Assembly (NCBI GenBank): GCA_010015655.1
Contig: ML976686.1
Span: 346,190-410,189 of the forward strand
Length of the DNA stretch: 64,000 bases
Origin: Bimuria novae-zelandiae CBS 107.79
Lineage: Eukaryota; Ascomycota; Dothideomycetes; Pleosporales; Didymosphaeriaceae
Direction: 5' to 3'
How positions within the stretch are numbered: position 1 is the stretch's first letter; every line of letters begins with the position of its first letter. Made by a program: the position numbers and the translations under genes. Below, one piece after another: positions 1 to 10,688 of the stretch. The notes under the pieces are model-generated. The model was given only the letters and a program-made list of their open reading frames with translations. It made no database searches and had not been told where the DNA came from.

Positions 1-966
1 CTATAGTAGGTATCCTAGCATCGCCATTAATTACGTATAGTAACTATAGGGCCCTTATTAATAGTAGTATGTGCGAGGACTTTTGGTAGGTTATATAACT
101 AGCGCTAAGTTATAGTAAGTCGCGGCGGAGAGCTCTAAGAGCTCTGCGAGCTAAATACCCCCTTATTACGCGTTTAATTATTTTAGCTAGTTTCTAGCTC
201 TAACAGCGTTAAATTAAAGTTAACGTAAGTTATTTTAGTAATAAACTCCTCCTTTAACTCGTACGCGCGCTTAACGACCTGTATAAAGATAATACTATTA
301 CTACGTTTAAGAGACTACGTAAGTCTCTATCGCTTAGGTATCTATAGTATATATACAATCGCGGTTAAGTTTTTTACCGCAGTTTTAATAGGGGGAGTTA
401 ACTCTAAGAGGTCTTATATAATATCGTTTATTTACTGCCAGAGCTCTGCGTAGAAGTACGTACGTATTTTTATTTTAGTATTAAAATTAGTCCTAACTTC
501 CTCCTTGCGTAGGAACGCGCGCTAGTAGTAGGTAATGTATAGCTTAACTTTATATAATTCTAGTAATTTGTTAAATACCCCCTTATTACACGTTTAGCTA
601 TTATTATTAATCTTTGGCAGCGGCGTTAGCGCGTTAACTTTACTAAAAATTAAAGCCTGCTTATTGTTGTTAAATACCCCCCTATTACGCGAATGCTCTT
701 TCTCTAGCAACGTAGGCCTTTAAGCTAACTAAGATTCTTTGTCCTTAAGGTAATCGTTAACGTATATATGAAAGTCGTCGTCGTTAACGCCCTCTAGCAG
801 AGGTTGTTCCTCCTCTATAGGTCCTTCCTCCTCTATGCCGGTAAATTATATGACGGCCAGGGGTGCCCTCGTTAATAGGGCTTTTTTTAGCGCCCTGCGC
901 TTCCTCGGAGGGTTACGGCTAGCGTTAAACACCTGTTTTGCCTTCCTTTTGCGGGTACTCGGCATG
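1..966 (-). pseudogene. RIP-degraded ORF of unknown function, runs off the left edge
   Basis: Reading the minus strand leftward from an ATG at 966-964 gives a basic N-terminus (MPSTRKRKAKQVFNASRNPP), then an acidic stretch. A long Q/L/K-rich sequence follows, whose TAA/TAG codons look like mutated Gln codons. Three copies of a short motif (taaatacccccttattacg and variants near 152, 572 and 671) recur inside it. I do not recognise the family; a retroelement gag-like or DNA-transposon accessory ORF is possible. The composition is AT-rich and TA-dense like the transposons around it, so this is a relic and not an active gene. The 3' end lies outside the window. Confidence 0.4.
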
Positions 967-1156
967 ATACATTCACTACACGGCAACTAACTGCCTTTAT
1001 ACACCTCGTAGAAAGTTGATTTTCCTGTATTACATCGTCTCTCATATAATTTTAGGTGTAGGGCGATGAAAGCAGGGAAGCGATTACCTAAAAAGCGTGC
1101 AGCCACTCAGAAACTCGCCCCAAGTGGGTCGGGACGGTCTTTTGCAAAGCGTTATA
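967..1156. other. Non-RIP spacer upstream of P1
   Basis: About 190 bp of near-normal composition lies between the degraded minus-strand ORF and the left TIR of pogo element P1. No convincing gene was seen. It ends in the TA dinucleotide (1155-1156) that forms the target-site duplication of P1. Confidence 0.5.
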
Positions 1157-1253
1157 ACGTGTCCGTGCACCCAATGCACGGATTCAGCCAATGCACGCCG
1201 AACATCCGACGCGTCAAAACTCCCTACTTTCAACACGCGATAACTCCACCAAT

Positions 1254-4023
1254 ATGGATCCAATTTAAGCTGCGATAGATGAGATCGAATCGCGAGAACC
1301 AGGAGAAGATTTTTCATATATAGAAATTGCTACCAGATATAGTGTTAATTGATCTACACTCTCACGAAGGCACTAAGGTGTTACCGCGACGCGTGCAGCT
1401 AACACAATTAATTAGCGAAAGCTTAACCTATAGCAAGAGCAGGAGCTTGTACGATATATTAAAAGGCTCACAGAGAGACATATACCTCCTACTAGAGAGA
1501 TAATACAGAATTTTGCCTCGACGATAGCAAAGGAGCCAGTTAGCGAGAGCTAGGTTACCCGCTTTATTAACTAACACAGCATTTATCTCATCTCGCAATG
1601 GACCGTCGGCATAGACAGCAATCGCCATAAAGCTAATTTAGTGGATAAATATCGCCTCTATTTTAACCTTGTACACAGTAAGATCGATTAATATCGCATA
1701 GATCCTCGTTATATCTACAATATGGATAAAAAAGGTGTCCTAATCGGTATCGTTAGTAGAACAAAGAGGATATTCAGCAGACAAATGTGGGAGAAGAAGG
1801 AGGTTAGGGCATTACTCCAGAATGGCAATCGCGCGTGGATTACGCTCCTAGCATGTATCTGCGCTAATGGATCAGCTTTGCCGCCAAGCCTTATCTATAA
1901 GGCTGCCAACAAGGACATCCAATCAAGCTAGGTGGAGGATATTAAGGCAGGATATTATAAAGTCTTTATTACCTTATCATCCTCTGGCTAGACGAACAAC
2001 GATATCGGGCTTACCTAGCTTAAGCAGGTGTTTAATCGCTGTATAAAAGAGAAGGCTTAATAATTATATTAACTTTTAATTATAGATAGCCACGGATCTT
2101 ATGTTACTATAGACTTTATTAACTACTATAATTAGAATAGGATCCTGCTTGCTGTCCTGCCTCCTTATTTAACTTATACACTTTAGCCACTTAATGTTGC
2201 GATATTTAAGCCTCTATTAACAGCCTACTCAGCAGAGCTATTAAGATACCTTTATAGAAGCTAGGGCCTAGCTTCTATTACTAAAGGCGACTTCTTTCCC
2301 CTATTCTGGAATGCGTGGAAGGCCTCTTTTAAGGAATTAACTATCCTTAGCTCTTTTAGAGCTACAGGTATATCGCCACCTAATCCTCACCGAACATTAA
2401 CTTTTCCAGGTCACCGAAAGGTCGATATCCATTAATTTTTTGTTAAAACACGACTTAAATGCCTTCGTAAATCTGTTTTCTAGCGTCCTCTTTTAGCTAT
2501 AGGCGTTGTGGCAGGCGCGCTGCCCTATTTTCTCTTTTAGCTTCCTAGTAAGCTAAAATCTTTTTAAAATGGCCCGTGCGCCGCTCAGATTTTCACGTTT
2601 AGTTAAAGGCTATAACTATAGCTAAGATAAGGAGATAGTTATAACACTCCTTACTCTTGCAAGATATAGGCACCTGCTAGGCCTAAATACAAAGGCTCTC
2701 CATGCGAAGAGCCATGGCACGATTCGATAGAGCACTAGCTCTTAACACCTACAACGATAAGAGCTGCCCGCAGCTCTCTAAAGACTAACTATTAGCGTCC
2801 TTAACCTGACACAACACGCAAACAAGGTAGCCAGCCTGGCCTTATATTATACGACTCTTAGGGATAAAGAAGAAGGACAGGCCTGGCTCTGCCTTCCTAC
2901 TACACCTATCTCCTTCGACACAGGCATCGCTAAGCCTGGTACAAAGGCTCTCCTCGCGCAGAGCCACGGCTCTGATTTAACAGAGCACTAGCTCTCTACA
3001 CCTATCTACTCTTTCCTTTTCTTTCTTCTTATAGCACTAAACTGCCTCTAAACACACACAAGAGATTCACCCTAATATATATACACTATTTAGTCTCCCC
3101 AACGGGAAGGGGAGCTATAGCTTAAAATAGTAGTAATACCTGCGCAGGCAAGAAATGCTTTCTAAGGTAGTATATTAGTACTGTAATTCTATAGCTTAGC
3201 ACGTCGTATATGCCCTTCGGGAGGCGAGATAGTAGACTTAATCCCCATTAACTAGACGAAAAATGAATACTAACCAACTAACCAGCCACCTAATCCTGAC
3301 CCTATCCTTAATAGGTTCACCCAGGATCAAGAATTAGGCAATAGCTCCTCATCAGGGCTTAGCGATTATGACTAGAGAAAGATAGATAGGCTTGTACGCT
3401 CTATAGTGAGTAATTAAAGTAGCAAGAATACACAGAAGCTTCGTTAATTACTCCACTACTTATCTATTAAAAATAAGCTGCTTAAGCATAACAACGATAG
3501 GCTTAGGCAGGCGCTATCTATTAAGAAGAAGCGTAATAAGAAAAGTAAAGCTCTAGACATTTAACAGCGCTAGGAGTATTATGGTAGGGCTATCTTATAG
3601 TTACTAAGGAAAGTAAGGGAGGCACGTTATTATTAATTAATTAAGAAGTAAGAGGATAAGTAGCAGCAGCTTTAAAAAGTAAAGATAGCAGAGCTAAAGA
3701 AGGCAGCTAAGCTATATAAGGAGAAAATCTAGCAAGAAAAGCGTGCAGCGAGAGAGGCAGCGAAGAAGGCAAAAGAGAAGGAGAGAGCTAAAAAGGCAGC
3801 TTAGCGCACTGCCTAGAAGTCTGCTAATAACGCTAAAAAGGCTCTACAACTATCCTAAAGGAGTAAGAGAAAAGCTTCTTAGCCATCTCCATAGAGCAGA
3901 AAGCGTCAGAAACGTGTTGTTGATGCTATAGATGTTGGGGAGGCCTTAAAGGGCGCATCTGCTGCCCTAACCAAATCCACACGGAGCGGCCGCGACGTTA
4001 AGCTTCTAGATAGATTTAAATAG
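1254..4023 (+). pseudogene. Pogo-family DDE_1 transposase, RIP-inactivated (P1)
   Basis: The ORF starts at ATG 1254 (MDPI*AAIDEIESREPGE) with an N-terminal helix-turn-helix region. The DDE core around 1722-2330 is recognisable from a MDKKGVLIGIVSRTKRIFSR stretch and a following GNRAWITLLACICANGSALP stretch typical of fungal pogo transposases. The coding sequence is broken by a foreign insertion at 2388-3284. It resumes near 3298 with the family's Lys/Glu/Ala-rich coiled tail (KKAKEKERAKKAA) and a basic end, closing at TAG 4021-4023. Many TAG/TAA codons sit where family members have Gln. The enzyme would cut and paste the element at TA sites; this copy cannot. Confidence 0.85.
2388..3284. mobile_element. 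Insertion in P1 with 13-bp target duplication (SINE/LINE-like, unclassified)
   Basis: The 13-bp sequence gccacctaatcct occurs at 2375-2387 and again at 3285-3297, directly flanking 897 bp. P2 (5366 joined to 25343 reversed) is uninterrupted at the homologous point, so this is a true insertion. It has no terminal inverted repeats or LTRs. The variable-length duplication and the short iterated actaaccaactaacca at the right end fit target-primed reverse transcription. Inside are two roughly 65-bp direct repeats (about 2688-2750 and 2938-3003) and strong short hairpins near 3091-3116 and 3210-3225. No ORF was recognised. Confidence 0.55.
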
Positions 4024-4177
4024 TGCAAATAAATCGCAGCTATCGATTTACTATCCTAGTAGAAAATCTTATAATAATATTGTTTGTGGGTAGTTCTGCA
4101 GCCTTATTTTTAATAGAGTGTTTATGGTGTTCGGCGTGCATTGGCTGAATCCGTGCATTGGGTGCACGGACACGTTA

Positions 4178-5366
4178 ATGCCCGGATTCGCGTAATGCCC
4201 GCGCAACACTAAAACACCCTAACTTTAGCACGCGATAACTCCACCAATATAGACCCGTATTAGGCTGCGATTGATGAAATCGAATTACGAGAACTAGGAC
4301 AAGATTTTTTATATATAGAAGTTACGACTAGGCATGGACTTAAGCGATCTACGTTAGGCTAAAGGCATTAGGGAGTAACGCGCCCTTGACAGGTCAAGAA
4401 CATTAAGTAGCAGAAACTCACCCTATAGTAAGAGGAGGAGCTTGTACGATATATTAAAGGACTTATAGAGAGATATATACCTCCTACTAGAGAGATAATA
4501 CGGAACTTTGCCTTTATAATAGCGAAAGAGCAAGTTAGCGAGAGCTAGGTTACCCGCTTTATTAACTAATATAGTATTTATTTTATCTCACGATGGACAG
4601 TTAGTATAGATAGTAATTACTATAATGCTAATTTAGTAGATAAATATTAATACTTTTTTAATCTTTTATATACTAAAATAGATTAATATCGTATAGATCC
4701 TTATTATATTTATAATATAAATAAGAAAGGCTGCCTGATTAGTACTATTAGTAAATTAAAGAGGATATTTAGTAGATAAATATAAGAGAAGAAGGAGGTT
4801 AAAATATTACTTTAGAATAGTAATTGCGCGTAGATTACGCTCTTAGCATATATTTACGCTAATAAATTAGCTTTACTACTAAGCCTTATTTATACGACTA
4901 CTAATAAGGGCATCTAATTAAGCTAGGTAGAGGATATTAAGGCAGGATATTATAAAGTTTTTATTACCTTATTACCCTCTAACTAGATAAATAATAATAT
5001 TAGGCTTGCCCAGCTTAAATAGGTGTTTAATTACTATATAAAAAAGAAGACTTAATAATTATATTAGCTTTTAATTATAAATAGCTACAGATCTTATATT
5101 ACTATAGATTTTATAAACTATTATAATTAGAATAAGATCCTACTTACTATCTTACCTTCTTATTTAACTTATACACTTTAGCTACTTAACGTTATAATAT
5201 TTAAGCCTTTATTAATAGCCTACTTAGTAGAGTTATTATAATACCTTTAGAGAAGCTAAGGCCTAGCTTTTATTACTAAAAGTAACCTTTTCCCCTTATT
5301 CTAAAATATATAAAAGGCCTACTTTAAGAAATTAACTATCCTTAGCTTTTTTAGAGTAATAAATAT
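4178..5366 (+). mobile_element. Pogo element P2, 5' part (transposase N-terminus and DDE core)
   Basis: The translation parallels P1 from its start codon region to about residue 370, but RIP is heavier. The left end begins inside the TIR (atgcccggattcgcg), so its outermost 15 or so bases are missing next to the P1 right TIR. The copy stops at 5366 where gypsy A begins. Its missing C-terminal part lies 20 kb away in reverse orientation at 24446-25343. The last five bases, aatat (5362-5366), pair with atatt at 25339-25343 as the gypsy target duplication. Confidence 0.85.
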
Positions 5367-5525
5367 TGTCACGGGACGAACACAAGATGGTCTAGGGGAA
5401 GTACTATGTTGTGCCGTGAGGAAGGAAACTATGGGAGACGCGAGGTCGCTAGGTACACAAGTGAGGATCTACGCCAAGATACGCCAAGTTACGTGATTAT
5501 AACTAACTAGGTTGGTGCCGTGATA
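5367..5525 (-). repeat. Gypsy A 3' LTR (159 bp)
   Basis: This is the reverse complement of the gypsy B LTRs, with the same length and ends apart from RIP-type changes. It has palindromic termini (tgtcacgg / ccgtgaca form). A reversed polypurine tract follows it. Confidence 0.9.
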
Positions 5526-8500
5526 GTACCCCCTCCCTATACCGCTGTTTGTCCTTAAATAGCCTAAAAGTTAATAGGAAATGTTAAAATACATAAACGT
5601 GCTATAATAGGGTAAAGGAAATTTATTTTAAGCTATAAATAGTATACTATAAGCGTTCTTATAATTACTTAGGTTTCTTAGTTACTAGAATCTTGCTTTT
5701 AACTTAGCTTAGGGGTCCTAGTTTTTTAAGATTTTACTTATAGAACTTTAAAATAACTTTATTTTAGCTTTTTAAATTAGCGGCGGGCTGCTAAGAGGGT
5801 GGATAATACTTTTATTTAATAAAATAGTATAGTCTATTTTTATTACAATAGTCTAATAGCTCCTTAAATAACTATTCCTTAACTAGTTCTCTAATATTAT
5901 TATCTTGTTCTAGGATTTGTCCTTAGATATTTTTAGACTCTACTTTATTAATTTAGTCCTAGCCTGGCAGGCTAGTAGTGGACAGGTTTAGGTAGAGTAG
6001 GGAGTTATAGAATACGAGGAAGATTTTTATACTCTTAAATAACTTAATAAGGCAAGATTAGGAGTAGACTTTTAAGACTTTATATAGACTAGCCTATTTA
6101 TTATCTCCTTCCTTTATTAGACGGTTAGTCTTTATATTGCAGGTATTAATAAATACTATTTAACTAACGTTATACTACGGGGTATCTTCGCGGGACTTAT
6201 TAGCGTTTTTTTTATATTACTAAATAGACTGCTTAGCTAAGGCCTTTAGTTAGGTAATAATTTAGTTAAAGCGATTAGTAATAGCGTTAGCTTTAAAGAA
6301 CTCTCTTTTTTAGGCGGCGGAGTAGTTTAGTAGGTATAGTTATAAGGGTTTAACACCTAGCTTTAGGTAGAAACTATAGTTTGCGAAGAAGGGTAATATA
6401 CTAGTTATTTTAGAGGTAGTATTATTAGATGCAAACTCTGCTAGTAAAAGCTAGTTAACCTAGTTATTTTAATAAAGGTTTATAAAAGCCTTAAGGTATT
6501 ACTTAACGCTAGCGTTAATTTGTTTAGTTTAGCTATTTATTTTAGGATAAAAGGCGGAAGCGTAGTATATTTAAATTTTTAGTCTTTTAAATAGGTAGCG
6601 CTAGAATTTAAAAATAAATTAAGTTTTTTAGTCTAATATAACGTTATCTAGTGTTTAATAGAGGTAATATATATAGCTAATAAACGTAAAAGCTAGTTTA
6701 TTAGCGCCTAAGCTAGTAATAGGTATAAAGTAGCGTATTTTAGTTAAACAGTATATAATTACAAGGATATGCTTAAACGTCCTACTATTATATTTATATT
6801 CTAGAAGTGGAGTAATGTAGTTAATAGAGATGTCTAATTAGGCACGAAAGGGAACAGGTAGTAGTTAAAAAAATCCTAGTAAGACTAACTTTAACGCTTT
6901 AACTTAGACGTAGAGTTTATATATTTTAATATATATTACTATATCGCGCGTTATGCGTGGCTACTAATATATATAGCTTATAAGGTTAGTAGTTTTAATA
7001 CGCCTTAGGTGTCTAGCTAGCCCTATAGAATACGTTCTGTAGATAACTTAGGTACGTAGTTTATTAATAAGGGGAATAAAAAGCTTATTTTAATAGTAGA
7101 TTTAGTTCCTAATAACTATATAGTTTATTATTACTATACGGATCTCTTTTCTTTATTTCTTAGGCTATTAGTAAACTAATAGGTCTCTTAATGCTACTAG
7201 TATAGCCTAGGCCATGTTATAGGATTTATAGGTTTTGTTACGGACCAGAAGTCGACGGTGGGACGACAGGCCTTATGACGACAACCAGGCCCCACCTCCG
7301 ACTTACGTAATGTCCTAGGCTGTCCCAGGCGCCAAGACTATGGGATATTATGGGACCACGTGACCCAGGGTCACGTGACGTCCCAGGAAATCCCATGGGA
7401 TCCCACAAGGTTAGGATATGGGATACCATGGGACTCTATGGGACAAGGAGGATATATATACAGGATGGTTTCCTTTATACGCTCCTTGTAGTCAACTGAA
7501 ATATCTTCTGTGCGAGTACCTTCTCCTATACAGACTGATAGTTATCTTATTCGCTATAAGATTGGATTGTTCAACCGCGCTTAATTGTCGCATCAACTCG
7601 TACCATTGAATAACCCGTGAGACGCCTCATTACCTTACCGCCCTAACCCGGATCGGACCAAGCGAGTGCACCTCATAACAGGTCTTATCTATTAGGTTAT
7701 TAATAGGTTTGTCTATTGCAGGCATAATTATATTAATTAAAGTAGTAGCTAAGTTAAAGTTTTTATCTGCTTCGCGAAGAAGATTAGCTAGGACTTTAAA
7801 GTTAAAAAGGTTTTTAAGTAGGACGGTGCGCTACTAGTTTTTAATATAGTTATTTTTAGCATCTGCGCGTTTAGGTTAGTCTTTAGCTTTATAGCTTAGT
7901 GCGTCTAGACGTATAGCTTTTATACCTAGATAATATATAATGCGGAAGTTAAACTAGGATAGAAATTCTAACTATTAGACTTATTATGAATTAAGTGCTT
8001 TAGTAGATATAAAGTACTTTAAATTTTTATAATTTATAATAACTTTAAAGGGGTTTTAAAATTTTTATCGTTTAGGGCGCTATTCTTCTAGGGCTTTAAT
8101 AATAGCTAATAGCTCTTTATTATAAATTTTATAATTATACTATTACGCTAAGTACTTAGATAAGAAATATACTACTAGGCGTAAAACTTTTTTATTATTA
8201 TATTAGAAGAGGACTCCTCTACTTGCCTAGTCTAAAGCGTTAGTTTTAAGGACTATCTTATCATTATAATTATAGAGAGCTTGGACTAGTGCGGAGGTAA
8301 AAGTAGTTTTTAAGTAGTTAAACGCGCCTTAGTAGTTATTTTTTTTAGTTTTAGGCAACTCCTTTCTTTAATAGGTTATTTAGAGGCTTAGTAATCTTTG
8401 AAAAGTCGTAGATAAAGTAGTAGTAAAAGTTTATAAAACTAAGGAATTTTTATAGATCTTTTAGTCTTAATAAGGGCTTCTAGTCTTTAATAGTTTTAAC

Positions 8501-10452
8501 CTTTTTAGGGTCTATTTATATTCTATTAGGGGTATGTATAAAGCTAAAGTACTTAGTTTACCTAGTCTTAAACTTATATTTATTAATATTAATTTAGAGT
8601 CCTGCGTTATAAAGGCCTATTACTACTTTATAGACGTAGTCCTAGTGTTTTTTCTTATTTAAGGAATAGACTAAGACGTTGTCTAGGTACGCAGTATAGG
8701 TTTTATCTAGTAAGTTAAAAAAGGTATAGTTAATATAGTTCTAGAAAGATGCCGGGGCATTATATAAGCTAAATAATATTACTAAGGTTTTAAAGAGGCT
8801 AAATTAGGTAATAAAAGTAGTTTTCTACTTATGCCCTTTTACTATCTATAGCTTATTAAAGGTGGTAATAATATTTAGCTTAGTATAAATTTTTACGTTA
8901 TATATAGTATCTAAAGTTTCGCAAATTAGAGGTAGTAGGTAATAGTTCTTAATAATAATATTATTTAAGCCTTTATAGGCCTAGCATATACGGACGCCCC
9001 CTTTTAGTTTAGTAACTAATAATAAAGAGGCTATATATCTCGCCTATAACCTATAGATAAATCCTTTAGTAAAGTTATTATTAAGCTATTTTTAGATAAT
9101 TTTAAGTTCTTAAGGGCTTATTAGTTAATTTTTAAGGTAAGGGGGCTCCCTACTTAGTATAATCTCTATTTTATAGTTCTAGGAACGGCGTGGGGGAAGT
9201 TTAATAATTAGTTTTAGTGAAAAGGCTTTATATAAGTTATAGAGCTATATTAAGAGCTTTTTTTTTAATATCTTCTGTTATGCGTTCGGGCTTACCTTGT
9301 ATAAATTTATTAATATTAGCTTTAGTAATCTTAGCGAAGCGGGATAGTATAAAGTATTTACTAATAAAATTTTAAAGCTTACTAGGGAAGAGTTTTCTTA
9401 GTTTTATTAAATTATATTTTAGCCTAATTTTTTTATTAAGCCTAAGGATAACTATTTTGTAATATTCCTCTAGTAAATTTGAAATATAATAGTATTTTAA
9501 GGGCTTAGTATTTAAGCGATTTAGTTTATTTTAAGTAACTTTTATTACTTTTATAGTAAAGTTATAATAGAACTAGATAAAGCCTATTACTCTTATAAGC
9601 TTAATATTAGATAGATCTAAGCATATTTATAATTAGGGTTTATTATAAAAGGGTCGCGGAAGCAGCACGCTTAAAGGAGGGAGTAGTAGCTTTAAGAGTA
9701 GCTTACCTTTACAACGTTGTCCTGTAGTTAGAAAGGCTAGAGTTAGTCTAACTTTTTCAGGTTGGGGATTATTTGGGCGCGGGTTTCAGGACCTGTGTAC
9801 TAGGAGGATCTAAATATGCGATAGTAATTTTTGCCTAGAGTTAGCGTGGTTTCGATGTGTAGGATAGGCGTGTTTAAGTCGTCTACTAGTATAACGTTGC
9901 CATTATAGTCTTCGTCTTCGACGTCTTCGACGCTAGGTGGCTAGTAGTTTGTCTGTAGTAGTGCTAAGGTCTGGTTACGTTGGGCGGGAGTGCTTTTGTT
10001 AGGGGGTTCTTCCACCAGGCGTTCGGGTTGTAGACGACGGGTCGGTTCACCAGGGATAGGGAGGCTGTGAAAGTGTTTAGGCAGGTCCGGCAGGACTGTC
10101 GCTTCGCTAGTCTAGGTCCCTAGGGGGAGGCAGTGGGTCTAGCAATATTATAAAAAGAATATAAGTAATATTTAAGACTAGTTAATTACTAGATTATAGC
10201 GCTATAACTAGGGAAGGCTTAAAATAATTAAGGTATCTTAAAAGAGATTTATTATAAAAAAAAAAAAGGTATAGTTTCTAATAATTTTTAATAGTAACTT
10301 TTATAATAAAGTATTTTAATATAGATCTAGCTAGCTTTTTATTAGCTAGGAGTAGTAGGCGTTATACTAGTATAAGTTTCGTTTTAATATTTTAGGTTTA
10401 AATAAATTTATAGTCTGCGAACCCTCTTACTAAGTATCTACTATTAATAAGA
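5526..10452 (-). pseudogene. Gypsy A pol (protease, RT, RNase H, integrase), RIP-degraded
   Basis: Read on the minus strand from 10452, this gives the same protein as gypsy B pol: a protease/linker patch with little RIP (about 9680-10140), RT, RNase H, then integrase toward 5600. The RT catalytic YLDD is YLDN here (codons at 8678-8689, GAC to AAC), so it is inactive even apart from the stops. A solo LTR splits the integrase half at 7236-7680. Stops fall mostly at former Gln positions. Confidence 0.85.
7236..7680. repeat. Solo LTR (445 bp) in gypsy A
   Basis: It begins tgttacggacc and ends cctcataaca. The flanking 5-mers are ggttt (7231-7235) and ggtct (7681-7685), a target duplication differing by one C/T change. 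Gypsy B has an uninterrupted sequence at the homologous position (about 35,990). Short ORFs inside are not genes. No other copy of this LTR is in the window. Confidence 0.8.
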
Positions 10453-10457
10453 CTAAT

Positions 10458-10681
10458 TATTGAATCAAGGTCCCTCTGGTAGCATGACTACCATGGATAA
10501 CCGAGTAGGAGGAGGGACAAGACGGGGTGGCTGCAACGTATTGTATTAACTCTCGTATTATGTTATTCCTCTTCCGTGTAAACAGTAACGAGGACGCTAT
10601 AGTCAGCCGTGCCTCCCTTACATAGTAGGCACTACGGCCCTTCCTTCCACCAACCTGGAATAAACCCACATATTCTCAACA
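10458..10681 (-). repeat. Copia-1 3' LTR (224 bp)
   Basis: This is the same length as the partner LTR at 15787-16010 and differs mainly by C/T and G/A changes. It ends at the reversed polypurine tract. Confidence 0.9.
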
Positions 10682-10688
10682 CTCCCCC

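Larger units (their letters stand above)
1157..4175 (+). mobile_element. Pogo/Fot1-like DNA transposon P1 (complete ends)
   Basis: Perfect 48-bp terminal inverted repeats lie at 1157-1204 and 4128-4175, each starting acgtgtccgtgc. They are flanked by TA at 1155-1156 and 4176-4177, the target duplication expected for the Tc1/mariner-pogo superfamily. The interior encodes a DDE_1 (CENP-B-like) transposase that RIP has destroyed. The element is 3,019 bp, but 897 bp of this is a later insertion (2388-3284). Within the TIR, a ccaatgcacg block repeats with a 17-bp period. It sits head-to-tail with P2. Confidence 0.9.

Noticed and set aside
3050..3240. Possible group I intron in the 897-bp insertion
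   Set aside because: Hairpins and a cttcgg loop are present, but I could not identify the conserved P/Q/R/S core with confidence.
3743..3931. Short basic open frames in P1 and in P2 (3743-3931, 24690-24878)
   Set aside because: They are alternative frames of the Lys/Glu-rich transposase C-terminus, present because that segment is repetitive.
7238..7609. Open frames in 7238-7429 and 7418-7609
   Set aside because: Both lie wholly inside a solo LTR with a target duplication and have no start context or motif.
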